Positions 1 through 8,893 of a DNA stretch of 64,000 nt are shown here, piece by piece (position 1 is the stretch's first letter; every line of letters starts with the position of its first letter). The DNA is taken from NCBI GenBank assembly GCA_944326545.1, contig CALVEH010000004.1, positions 1 through 64,000 on the forward strand, in the 5' to 3' direction. This DNA comes from Candidatus Gastranaerophilales bacterium. Its GTDB lineage: Bacteria; Cyanobacteriota; Vampirovibrionia; Gastranaerophilales; Gastranaerophilaceae. Made by a program: the position numbers and the translations under genes. Below the pieces are notes generated by a model. That model made no database searches. It was not told the DNA's origin and worked only from the letters and a program-made list of their open reading frames with translations.

Positions 1-2214
1 TTAAGTGTTGGGATATTCATTGTACCTGCTTGGTTGTTTATCATTGACATTGAACCAGAGTTCAAGGTTAATGATTGTGATTGATTAAATACATCATCTC
101 TACCTAAATACAAGTTTGTATTATCAAGTGAGATATTTGCGTTGATTACATCGTTGTTAAGGATTACTTTACCTGTAGAATCGCCAGCGATTTTGAGGTC
201 GTAACTGCCTTTGATATCAGATGATATTATTTGTTCGTCTTTTAGGTCTATATATCCTGCTTGAATAAACATTGCTATAATTTGCTCATCAGGAACTTGT
301 TGCATATCAGGATCCATTTCTCTCATCTTGGCAATGAGATCTGATACTGTTGCATTTTCGTCAAGACCAATATCTGGCAATTGGGGTTTTAATTCATCTG
401 ATATTGCCATTGTACCTGATTTTGTCACAGTCCCGAATGCACTGTCAGTTCCTTGAATTTGATCATCAAATTGGATAGTTCCGTTTGTATTTGCGTTTAA
501 AGTTAAGGCTAAAAGAGTTGGGCTATTTCCTGTAGTTTCTGTTGTAATAGTTACTTTATCGCCTTCCAATGAATCAATTGTCGTATTTGTTTTTAAACCA
601 GACACATTGGGATCCAAATATATTGCATTTGGTGTTTTTACCCCGTTTGACTCAGTAAAGTTGCCTGAAAATACTGATTGACCTCCATTATTTGCAACAA
701 TGTTTAAATTTTGGTTTGTAAAAATAGCTCCGCCTTGTGCTATAGCTTTTTCTGACTTTGCGTAGTTATTTATAAATGAAGAATTGGTAATGTCACCAAT
801 AGTACCGTTATAATTGTAAATAGCACCACCCATAGCATCATTGGTTTCTGACTTAACATAGTTGTTAATAAACGAAGAATTAATTAAATTTTCTATCAAT
901 GCGTTAGAGTTATAAATAGCTCCACCTTGAACTTCATTAGATACTGATAGAGCATAGTTGCTTATAAAATCACCAGTAATATTACCTATTTTTGCACTTT
1001 TATACCAACCGCCATCATTATAAATAGCACCACCTTTGGTATAATCAAAAATGCTGGTATCAGAGGATTGAGCATAGTTGCCTATAAAATTACCGGTAAT
1101 ATTATCTATAGTTGCATCTGTACCCATATTGGAAATGGCCCCGCCGTAAGCACCGTCAGTATCCGAAAAAGCGTAGTTGTGAACAAAATCACCTTCAACA
1201 CTACCAATTTTGCCTTCTTCATTATTTATAGCACCACCATTTATGGCATAATGACTTTTAGCATAATTGCCTATAAAATTACCTGTAATTCTACCAATTT
1301 GACCTTTTTCATTATTTATAGCACCACCAGAAGAATCATCTGACCCAGTTGACCGACCAAGTACATAATTGCCTATAAAATCACCTGTAATATTTTCAAT
1401 TTTTCCTGCATTATAAATAGCACCACCAAAAGCGAAATTCGCTTGACCATAGTTACCTATAAAATCGCCTATAATGTTTTCAATTGACGAATTAAAACTG
1501 TTAAAAATTGCACCACCATAAAAACTAGAAGACCCACCAGTTACTATTAGATAGTTACCAACAAAATCGGCATTGATATTACCAAGTTTTGCATTACTAC
1601 CACTATTATATATTGCACCACCATATTGATCCTCTGGAGTACTGCCTGTTGTTTGGCATACAAACACACCTGTCGTCGTTTTAGAAGAATTGTCTGTTGA
1701 ATTTGTAAGTCTTGTTTGTGCGTCTGATAAATTATACTTATACGTTATAGTTTGACCTACAGGTTTTGTCGGGTCTTGTTTAAATTCAAGGTTTCCATCA
1801 GCGTTCTTTTCCCAGCCAAAGGTTAGCGTTGTATCCCCGTTTGGGTTGCCGTATTCTGTTTTATTCAAATCGACACGGTAATATACAGGAATAAGTTTAT
1901 TTTCTGTATCTGACCATTCGTATTTTGTGATTGTGTTTTCGCCAGCTTGGTCAACTTTTGTAAGTGTATAGGCGTGATTATCCTGAGGAACAGGGGCATT
2001 GTTTGCTAACACAGGTGCGATAACCAAAAACGACAAAGCTAAACTTATTACTGCAGTTTTGGCATAATGAATTAACTTGTGAGATTCTTCGGGTTTCACC
2101 CTCAGAATAACGTTAGAGAGTTGTTTTTTTAGGCTTTCAACGCCCCCCCCCGATTTTAAAATCGTTGTGGGACAAGGTTTTTAACCATTTCGTATTTCTT
2201 GTCTTCTTTGGCAT
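1..2214 (-). CDS. Pmp-like beta-helix surface adhesin, 5' part, frame broken at a G9 tract
   Basis: Partial: the 3' end lies outside the window. The open frame runs without a stop from a GTG at 2099 to base 1. It encodes a hydrophobic signal segment (HYAKTAVISLALSFLVIAPVLA) cleaved near ANN, then about ten degenerate repeats of 30-40 residues containing GGAIYN and F(I/V)xNYA (about 1625-735), then a passenger-like region rich in Asn, Thr and Gly. GGA(I/L/V) plus FxxN is the signature of chlamydial polymorphic membrane proteins, so a right-handed beta-helix exported to the surface is likely. The GTG has no ribosome site. An ATG at 2214 with GAGG upstream reads into the same frame only if one G is removed from (or two added to) the G run at 2143-2151. 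That would give an extended basic N-terminus typical of autotransporters. As read, the gene is out of frame from its best start. Confidence 0.75.
2143..2151 (-). repeat. G9 homopolymer tract, candidate phase-variation switch
   Basis: Nine consecutive C on the plus strand (G9 in the sense of the adhesin), about 63 bases after the ATG at 2214. With G9 the ATG frame stops a few codons later (GGG CGT TGA). With G8 or G11 it continues through VESLKK into the signal peptide and repeats. Distance check: 2214 minus 2099 is 115, one more than a multiple of three. Slipped-strand variation is the natural reading; a sequencing or assembly length error is the main alternative. Confidence 0.65.
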
Positions 2215-2329
2215 ATCTTTTGGTCCTCGTACTTTCGCACCTATATTTTTAATTCCCTTTTTTTACATTTTTAAACAAAATTTTGTAAAATTTTATCATT
2301 TCTTTACATGATTTCTGCAAAAAATAATT

Positions 2330-3880
2330 TTACACATTATTTTCTACAAAATTTCTATACTGCAAAGCTTGGGCGATATGAGCACTTTCTATATTTTCAG
2401 AGCCGTCTATATCAGCAATTGTTCTTGCAAGTTTTAATATTCTGTCATAAGAGCGACCTGAAAGATTAAATTTAGCAATTGCTGTTTTTAACAGGGTTTC
2501 ACACTTTTCATCAAGTTTACAAAAGATTTTTATAAGCTCGGCATTTAATTGAGAGTTAGTTAAAATAGGATAATTCTTGTAACGCTCGTACTGGATTTTT
2601 CGAGCTTTTACAACTCTTTTTCTTATATCTTCTGAAGTTTCTGATTTAATTTTTGTATTCAAAAGTTCCTCTGTTGTTAATCTTGGAACTTCTATCTGTA
2701 TATCAATTCTATCAAGCAAAGGCCCTGACAATCTTGAACGATATCTTTGTACCTGAAAATCTGTACAAGTACACTGTTTTTGAGTATCTCCCAAATACCC
2801 GCAAGGACAAGGGTTCATCGCACCCAAAAGAATAAAATCAGCAGGATACTTTATACTTGTTTGTGCACGAGAAATAACAACTTCACCATCTTCTAAAGGC
2901 TGTCTTAGAACCTCTAAAACCTGACGAGGAAACTCAACAATCTCATCTAAAAATAACACACCACGGTGTGCAAGCGTAATCTCACCGGGTTTTGGTCTTG
3001 AGCCACCGCCGATTATCCCAACAGCTGATGCTGTATGATGAACAGTTCTAAAAGGTCGTTTATTAATCAAAGGGCTGTCACTGTGTAAAAGCCCTGAAAC
3101 GCTATATATTTTTGTAAGCTCAATTGCTTCTTCCAACTCAAGCGGTGGCAAAATAGATGCAAAACTCTTAGATAAAAGCGTTTTACCTGACCCAGGAGGC
3201 CCCATCATCAAGATATTATGCCCGCCTGCTGCAGCAATTTCTAACGCTTTTTTAGCCTTAATTTGACCTTTAATATCTTTAAAATCAAACTCATAATGAG
3301 TTGTTGTATATTCGTTTAAGTAATCTTCTATATCAACTTCGCAAGTTTCTAACTCTTTTCTCTCCTCAGGTTTTGCAGAAAAATGTCTAACAACATCGCC
3401 TAACGTATCAGCACACAAAACTTTAACATCAGGTATTAATGCAGCTTCTTTGGCATTTTCTCTAGGAACAACAACCTGTTCAATTTTTAAATCTTTTAGC
3501 CCTGAAACAATAGGCAAAATACCGCTTACAGCCCTCAACGAACCGTCTAAAGATAATTCCCCTAAAAAAGCAGTATTCTTAATTAAATTTTCATCAACAA
3601 CACCGTCACGTGCCAAAATACCTATTGCGATTGGCAAATCATAATTTGTGCCCTCTTTTTTTATATCAGCAGGGGCAAGATTCACAACAACTTTTTGATT
3701 TGGAAAAGAAAAACCCGAATTTTTAATAGCTGAACGAACTCTTTCTTTTGCCTCAGAAACAGCGACATCAGGCAAGCCTACTATCACAACCGCAGGAATA
3801 GATTGAACTAAATCAACCTCAACCAAAATTTTATAAGCATCGATGCCAATAACTGTAGAAGTAATTACCTGAGAAACCAT
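2330..3880 (-). CDS. comM: ComM/YifB family AAA+ ATPase (Mg-chelatase-like)
   Basis: 516 residues, full length for the YifB/ComM family. The N-terminal Lon-protease-like fold (about 1-170) starts MVSQVITSTVIGIDAYKI. The Mg-chelatase AAA+ core has Walker A GPPGSGKT near residue 226 and Walker B LFLDEI. It also has the CPCGYLGD cysteine cluster and the C-terminal domain with the family motif SGRSYDRILKLARTIADI. ComM is a hexameric helicase that promotes branch migration during natural transformation in the species studied. It lies about 50 bp downstream of ruvA on the same strand, so a recombination-related operon with ruvA is plausible. No competence genes are visible here. Confidence 0.93.
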   Translation of the reverse strand: MVSQVITSTVIGIDAYKILVEVDLVQSIPAVVIVGLPDVAVSEAKERVRSAIKNSGFSFPNQKVVVNLAPADIKKEGTNYDLPIAIGILARDGVVDENLIKNTAFLGELSLDGSLRAVSGILPIVSGLKDLKIEQVVVPRENAKEAALIPDVKVLCADTLGDVVRHFSAKPEERKELETCEVDIEDYLNEYTTTHYEFDFKDIKGQIKAKKALEIAAAGGHNILMMGPPGSGKTLLSKSFASILPPLELEEAIELTKIYSVSGLLHSDSPLINKRPFRTVHHTASAVGIIGGGSRPKPGEITLAHRGVLFLDEIVEFPRQVLEVLRQPLEDGEVVISRAQTSIKYPADFILLGAMNPCPCGYLGDTQKQCTCTDFQVQRYRSRLSGPLLDRIDIQIEVPRLTTEELLNTKIKSETSEDIRKRVVKARKIQYERYKNYPILTNSQLNAELIKIFCKLDEKCETLLKTAIAKFNLSGRSYDRILKLARTIADIDGSENIESAHIAQALQYRNFVENNV

Positions 3881-3933
3881 AACAAGGTCATATTAGCACA
3901 AAACTGACCGTTTTACATCAATGTAAAAGCAAA

Positions 3934-4578
3934 TTAATCCTGTGAAAGATAGCTCAAGGCTTCTTTCAAAATATCTTCAGAAGAATCTTTTTTATCAGCA
4001 GTTTTACAAGCCTGTTTAATAGCCGCTTTGGCTTCCTGAATAGAATATCCTAACGACAAAAGCACCGCCTGTACTTCGTTTAACGATTCTGAAGAAACAT
4101 CTTTTACATCAGCATCAGAATCAGATACATCTGACAAATCAAGAGGTGAATTCTTTTGCCAGTTAATTAATTTGTCCTTGAGCTCAAGTATAATTTTTTG
4201 TGCAAGTTTTGGCCCAACACCTTTTGCTCTTGAAAGTTCCTTGTAATCGCCTTTTATTACAACAGAGATTAAATCACAACCTGAAAACTCATCAAGCAAA
4301 ACAAGTGCTACCTTCATACCAACGCCTGAAACACTTAGCAAAATATTAAAAATATCTCTGTCTTCTTTATTCAAAAATCCGCAAAGAATCATTGCATCTT
4401 CTCTATGAATAAGAGTTGTGTAAACTTTTGCTTCTGAGTCTTCATCCCCTGCACAAGCAAGTGTCCTCGCTGTTGTATTGATTAAATAACCCATGTTGTT
4501 ATTATCAATAACCATAGACGCACCGCTTGTCACGTTATTTTGTTTTGAAACTATTTTACCTTTTATGTAATCAAACAT
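3934..4578 (-). CDS. ruvA: Holliday junction branch migration protein RuvA
   Basis: 214 residues, usual RuvA length. The N-terminal OB-fold domain begins MFDYIKGKIVSK. The two helix-hairpin-helix motifs are visible as LLSVSGVGMKVAL and LSRAKGVGPKLAQKIILELKDKL. The C-terminal UBA-like domain III (about 165-214), which contacts RuvB, includes EVQAVLLSLGYSIQEA. RuvA binds four-way DNA junctions as a tetramer and loads the RuvB motor. Its start overlaps the bioB stop by one base (TAATG), implying translational coupling. An acidic linker (SDSDADVKDVSSES) separates domains II and III. Confidence 0.95.
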   Translation of the reverse strand: MFDYIKGKIVSKQNNVTSGASMVIDNNNMGYLINTTARTLACAGDEDSEAKVYTTLIHREDAMILCGFLNKEDRDIFNILLSVSGVGMKVALVLLDEFSGCDLISVVIKGDYKELSRAKGVGPKLAQKIILELKDKLINWQKNSPLDLSDVSDSDADVKDVSSESLNEVQAVLLSLGYSIQEAKAAIKQACKTADKKDSSEDILKEALSYLSQD

Positions 4579-5486
4579 TATTTAATCTTCTTTCCCAAAT
4601 TTTTAACCATTACAATGTCTTCATCAGGTTTGGCACCTACCGTAGTAAGATAATTACCAACCATAAGCCCATCAACACAGGTTGTTAAGGCCTTTTCCTG
4701 ATTTTCTTTGCTCAATCTCATTCTACCTCCGCAAAATCTTAAAATAGATTTTGGGTTAGCAATCTTTATCACAGCAAGCGTTCTCAATATATTTTCTTCA
4801 TCAATTTTATCAATATAACTTTCAAAAGGAGTGTGAGGAATCGGCATAAGTATATTGATAGGTATAGATTCAGGTTCAATTTCAGCAAGAATCATAGCCA
4901 TTTCTATACGTTGTTCAACAGTTTCTCCCATACCCAAAATCACACCGCAACAAAGTTCCATACCGTACTTTTTAACGAGTTTGCAAGTATTAATTCTTTC
5001 TTCAAAAGAATGTGTTGTACAGACCTCAGGGTAATAAGTTCTGGAAGTATTAATATTATGATGAAATCTTTTTAATCCGGCTTTAGCAAGTCTTTTAGCT
5101 TGTTCTTCATTTAAAATCCCTATCGAAGCACAGCTTTTAAGTCCATCGATTTTATTGATTTCTTCAATCATTTCAAGCATTTTGTCAAAATCGCTTTCGT
5201 CAGGTGTTTTCCCTGACGTAACAATAGCAAACCTTGAAGCTTTATTTTTAAGTGCGTCTTGTGCAGATTTTTTCACCTCATCAATTTCAACAAGAGGGAA
5301 TGAATCTATCTCTGTATTGTAATGTGAGCTTTGCGCACAATATTTACAGTTTTGAGAACATTTTCCATTCCTTGCATTAATCAAAGAACAAAACTCCACC
5401 TCATCTTTAACATACATTTTTGAGATGTTTAAAAGTTCTTCTAAATCCAGATTGTATAATCTTAAAAGTTCTTCTTTATCAAGCAT
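4578..5486 (-). CDS. bioB: Biotin synthase
   Basis: Radical SAM enzyme converting dethiobiotin to biotin. The SAM cluster motif CSQNCKYCAQS is present. Also present are the conserved stretches GxxxExxxxR (GMGETVEQRIEMA), IPINILMPIPHTPFE and the C-terminal RFCGGRMRL, where BioB contacts its auxiliary 2Fe-2S cluster. The start chosen is ATG 5486 (MLDKEELL). An in-frame ATG at 5522 would add a hydrophobic, poorly coding-like stretch and lies inside the arm of a 14-bp inverted repeat. The chosen start has no strong Shine-Dalgarno sequence. Cotranscribed with ruvA. A birA gene lies at 49405, but no bioF, bioA or bioD is in the window. Confidence 0.93.
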   Translation of the reverse strand: MLDKEELLRLYNLDLEELLNISKMYVKDEVEFCSLINARNGKCSQNCKYCAQSSHYNTEIDSFPLVEIDEVKKSAQDALKNKASRFAIVTSGKTPDESDFDKMLEMIEEINKIDGLKSCASIGILNEEQAKRLAKAGLKRFHHNINTSRTYYPEVCTTHSFEERINTCKLVKKYGMELCCGVILGMGETVEQRIEMAMILAEIEPESIPINILMPIPHTPFESYIDKIDEENILRTLAVIKIANPKSILRFCGGRMRLSKENQEKALTTCVDGLMVGNYLTTVGAKPDEDIVMVKNLGKKIK

Positions 5487-5510
5487 AAAAACATAATATA
5501 ACAAACAGCA

Positions 5511-5547
5511 AAATAGTGACATTCACTACCTTTGAATGTCACTATTT
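5511..5547 (-). terminator. Perfect 14-bp inverted repeat, probable terminator
   Basis: AAATAGTGACATTC, then a 9-base loop, then GAATGTCACTATTT, located just after the stop of the helical protein gene at 5568. The T-run on the minus strand is weak (ATTTTGCTGTTT), so it is either a modest intrinsic terminator or an mRNA-stabilising hairpin. Confidence 0.5.
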
Positions 5548-5567
5548 AGGTTAACAATATAAAATTA

Positions 5568-6134
5568 TTACTCTGCTTTTGCTGCTGTATCAACAGCTTC
5601 TTTTTTTACACCTTTAAAAAATTCTTTTACGTGTTCAAACAAGTTAACAGCTTTTTCTTTAACCCAGTTGAATGCTTGTTTTGCATAACCCCAAGCTTTA
5701 GCAGCACCATCTTTAATAAACTCTTTTGCATTTTTAAAAAAGCTTGTTGTTTCATTTTTAATTGTTTGTGCTGTTTCTGAATTATTAATAGCTTCAGTTG
5801 CTTCTTCTTTAAGTTTAGCTGCTTGATCCTTTAAGGCATCAACACCTTCGCCTACTTTTTCTTTAACAGCTTCTGCACCTGCTCTTGCTTTATCCCTTAC
5901 AGTAGAGCCTAAATCAGCTGTTGTATGAGCCATTTTAGTTTTTAAAGGAGTAAACATTTCTTTTAATGACCCTAAAAGATTAGCTAAATTTTTTCTATAA
6001 ATAACAGCACCTGTAATTGCAGCTGCTGTACCTACGCCTGCGGCAACATATGCAGCTGTGCGTTTTGCATTGCTTTTTTTAACAGGTTGTTGACCAAATG
6101 CTACGTTATTTGTATTGACTGAACCTACAGGCAT
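5568..6134 (-). CDS. Lys/Ala-rich amphipathic helical protein with N-terminal AFG motif
   Basis: 188 residues from the ATG at 6134, chosen because AGGAGA lies seven bases upstream. A longer frame to 6185 has no such site. It begins MPVGSVNTNNVAFGQQ, then has a hydrophobic stretch (AAYVAAGVGTAAAITGAVIY, about residues 27-46) that may be a membrane anchor. The remainder is repetitive amphipathic helix (KDKARAGAEAVKEKVGEGV, KDQAAKLKEEATEA and similar) resembling LEA or apolipoprotein-like 11-residue periodicity. No enzyme motif is visible. The short AFG motif near the start resembles the SFG motif in five other proteins of this window. Function unknown; a membrane-associated structural or stress protein is one guess. 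Confidence 0.8.
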   Translation of the reverse strand: MPVGSVNTNNVAFGQQPVKKSNAKRTAAYVAAGVGTAAAITGAVIYRKNLANLLGSLKEMFTPLKTKMAHTTADLGSTVRDKARAGAEAVKEKVGEGVDALKDQAAKLKEEATEAINNSETAQTIKNETTSFFKNAKEFIKDGAAKAWGYAKQAFNWVKEKAVNLFEHVKEFFKGVKKEAVDTAAKAE

Positions 6135-6232
6135 AATAAAATCTCCTATTTCTACACTTCTGTCCATGTAAAAGCTGAAGAACATGAGTTTTTGACAAAA
6201 ATAGGAGATTTATTAAAATTTTGTAACAAACT

Positions 6233-7261
6233 TTATTTTGTAACAGGTTCGCTGATTTGTTTGCCCACAATCGGCGCTATTTTTTCCAAATCAGATTTTA
6301 AATCTGCAAATTGCTCAGGATATAGCGATTGAGCGCCATCACAAAGTGCAGTTTCTGGAGCATAATGCACCTCGATAATCAAACCGTCACAACCTGCTGC
6401 AACTGCAGCTCTAGACATTGGAGCAACTTTGTCACGTAAACCTGTTCCATGGCTTGGGTCAATGATTATCGGCAAGTGGCTCAATTTTTTAACAACAGGA
6501 ATAGCCGACAAATCAAGAGTGTTTCTTGTAATTCTTTCAAAAGTTCTTATACCTCTTTCACAAAGAATAACCTCTCTGTTACCGCCTGACATAACATATT
6601 CTGCAGCCATTAAAAGCTCTTCTATTGTGTTTGCCATACCTCTTTTAACCATAACAGGCTTGTTAATATAACCAAGTTCTCTTAACAAGTTAAAGTTTTG
6701 CATATTTCTCGCACCAACTTGCAAAATATCAACATATTTTAAACACATAGGAATTTGAGAAATTTCCATAACTTCAGAAGTAACAGCCATACCGTATTTG
6801 TCTGCAACATCTCTTATTATTTTTAAACCTTCTTCACCCATACCTTGGAAAGCATAAGGAGAAGTTCTAGGTTTAAAAGCACCGCCTCTTAATATTTTTA
6901 CACCCATAGCGCTGAGTTTTTTAGCGGTCTCGTCCATTTGTTCATAACTTTCTACAGTACAAGGCCCTGCGATAAGACCTATGTTGTTTCCACCGAATTT
7001 TACACCATTAACTTCAATAATTGTGTCTTCTGGCTTAAACATACGACCAGCTAATTTATAGCTTGAAGAAATTCTTATAACTTCTTTTACACCGTCTAAA
7101 AGTTCAATATCGCGTGGGTCAATAATTTTTCCACCCACTGCACCTATAACAGTTTGTACTTCACCTTTGGAAACGTGAGCATCAAAGTTTTTTCTTTTAA
7201 TAAAACTTACGACCTCTTGTATTTGTTCATCCGTTGCACTCGGGTTCATAATAATAAGCAT
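6233..7261 (-). CDS. aroF: 3-deoxy-7-phosphoheptulonate (DAHP) synthase, type I beta with N-terminal FL domain
   Basis: 342 residues. Catalyses the first shikimate-pathway step, condensing phosphoenolpyruvate and erythrose 4-phosphate. The N-terminal ferredoxin-like regulatory domain (about 1-70, MLIIMNPSATDEQIQEV) is followed by the KDPG-type barrel with GPCTVES near residue 99, RGGAFKPRTSPYAFQG, GARNMQNF, KRG, and PIIIDPSHGTG with the metal ligands. This is the Thermotoga/Bacillus-like subclass, usually feedback-controlled through the N-terminal domain. AAAGGATAA lies upstream of the start. pheA at 15945 uses the same pathway. Confidence 0.93.
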   Translation of the reverse strand: MLIIMNPSATDEQIQEVVSFIKRKNFDAHVSKGEVQTVIGAVGGKIIDPRDIELLDGVKEVIRISSSYKLAGRMFKPEDTIIEVNGVKFGGNNIGLIAGPCTVESYEQMDETAKKLSAMGVKILRGGAFKPRTSPYAFQGMGEEGLKIIRDVADKYGMAVTSEVMEISQIPMCLKYVDILQVGARNMQNFNLLRELGYINKPVMVKRGMANTIEELLMAAEYVMSGGNREVILCERGIRTFERITRNTLDLSAIPVVKKLSHLPIIIDPSHGTGLRDKVAPMSRAAVAAGCDGLIIEVHYAPETALCDGAQSLYPEQFADLKSDLEKIAPIVGKQISEPVTK

Positions 7262-7441
7262 AGATTTTTATCCTTTTTCTTTTTGTTACTAATGTTTACA
7301 TAAAAAATAAGCAATTTTATTTATGCGCGTACTTTATTAAACTAACATTACGTAAAGTAATATACATGATGGTACAACAAAAATTATTTTTGTAGTATTC
7401 TGTTAAATGCGTATTCAAATTTAATGGAGACTGTATGCTAA

Positions 7442-8893
7442 ATGTTAAAGGCAAAGACAAAAACACGTAAGTTCCGTAAACTTTCTGACGATTTAAGAAG
7501 CGACGTAAAAGCACCTCTTGTAGAAGCACTTGAAAATTTTTATAAAAACCCGATGATGCAGTTTCACATTCCGGGTCATACAGGTGGTCGTGCTTCGTAT
7601 CAACCGTTTAAAAAACTCGTCGGAAACCGTGCTTTGCTTTTAGATACCACTGATGAATTTGACAACTTAGGTACACTCCACCCCGCAACAGGCCCTATTA
7701 AAGAAGCTCAAGAACTTGCTGCTAAAGCTTTTGATGCTCAAAGAACCTTTTTCCTTGTAGGCGGTTCAACTATAGGCAACCTGACTCTTGCTATGTGCCA
7801 ATCTAAAAAAGGCAAAAAAGTTATTGTTAACAGAAACTGTCACCGTTCTATTTTGACAGGTATGATTATTTCCGGTGCGGAACCTGTTTGGATTTTACCT
7901 GAAAAACTCGACGATTGGTCACTTTGGGGAGAAATAGAACCCAGAGAAATAGAAAAAGCTTTAAAAGAAAATGACGACGTTGCAATGGTTTGGGTTACAA
8001 ATCCAACTTATGAAGGTGTTGTTTCTGACATAAAAGCTATTGCTGACGTGTGTAAAAAATATGACGTTCCACTAATCGTTGACGAAGCTCACGGTTGCTT
8101 ATGGAACTTTAACAAGAACTTACCCACATCATCTATCCATCTTGGAGCTGATGCAGTTATCCACTCATTACACAAAACAGGTGGAAGTATGTCTCAAAGC
8201 TCTATGTTACATATCACAAAAGGTTCAAAATTTGACCCTGATGAGATTGAAAGAACTTTACAACTTTTACACACAACAAGCCCATCAATGTTGTTAATGG
8301 CAAGCTTGGATGCTGCACGTGCAAACCTTGAATCCAAAAAAGGTAAAAGACAACTCAGCCGTGCTATTCAATATGCAAAATTCGTACGCAAAAAACTTCA
8401 CAAAATAGAAGGCGTAAATGTTCTTGAAGCAACAGAAAACTTCAACCAAGACATCACTAAAATTTTCATTAGCGTTGACGGGTTATCCGGCAAACGTCTT
8501 GAAAGTATTTTAGAAATCGATTTTGATATCGAAGTAGAATCTGCAAGTGATGTAGGTGTATTGCTTTTAATCAACATAGGCAACACAAAACAAGAAATCC
8601 AATATCTTGTAAATTCTATAGAAAAAATCGCTAAATCAAATTATTCAGATATTTATTACATCGAAAAAAGAAAACACATGCCAATGCTGACTCCTCAAAT
8701 CGTTATGAACCCGAGAGAAGCATATTACAGCGAAAAAGAAACAATACCTAAAGAAAAAGCAGTAGGCAGAATCTCAGCAGAAGTTATCGCTGAATGTCCT
8801 CCAGGAATTTCAATCCTTCTACCAGGAGAACTAATAACAGAAGCTCACATGCCTTATTTAAACGCATATAATTGCATAGAAGTTATTAAATAA
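7442..8893 (+). CDS. Orn/Lys/Arg decarboxylase family PLP enzyme
   Basis: 483 residues, the short form of the family (no N-terminal wing domain), resembling Bacillus SpeA/YaaO-type enzymes. Motifs: FHIPGHTGG near the start, the PLP-binding Lys in SLHKTGGSMSQ at about residue 244, DEAHG before it, and the C-terminal domain with CPPGISILLPGE. It probably makes a diamine or agmatine; the substrate cannot be read from sequence. The nearest strong ribosome site (GGAG at 7426) is best placed for an ATG at 7435 that opens only an 11-codon frame overlapping this start, while ATG 7442 is 12 bases from it. The two may be coupled. Confidence 0.88.
   Translation: MLKAKTKTRKFRKLSDDLRSDVKAPLVEALENFYKNPMMQFHIPGHTGGRASYQPFKKLVGNRALLLDTTDEFDNLGTLHPATGPIKEAQELAAKAFDAQRTFFLVGGSTIGNLTLAMCQSKKGKKVIVNRNCHRSILTGMIISGAEPVWILPEKLDDWSLWGEIEPREIEKALKENDDVAMVWVTNPTYEGVVSDIKAIADVCKKYDVPLIVDEAHGCLWNFNKNLPTSSIHLGADAVIHSLHKTGGSMSQSSMLHITKGSKFDPDEIERTLQLLHTTSPSMLLMASLDAARANLESKKGKRQLSRAIQYAKFVRKKLHKIEGVNVLEATENFNQDITKIFISVDGLSGKRLESILEIDFDIEVESASDVGVLLLINIGNTKQEIQYLVNSIEKIAKSNYSDIYYIEKRKHMPMLTPQIVMNPREAYYSEKETIPKEKAVGRISAEVIAECPPGISILLPGELITEAHMPYLNAYNCIEVIK

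Noticed and set aside
1068-1343. Plus-strand frame of 91 residues within the adhesin
   Set aside because: Antisense reading of the adhesin repeats; the minus frame is continuous with a signal peptide.
5487-5522. Longer bioB start at 5522 with AAAGG upstream
   Set aside because: The extra residues are not BioB-like and the start lies in a perfect inverted repeat that ends the upstream gene.
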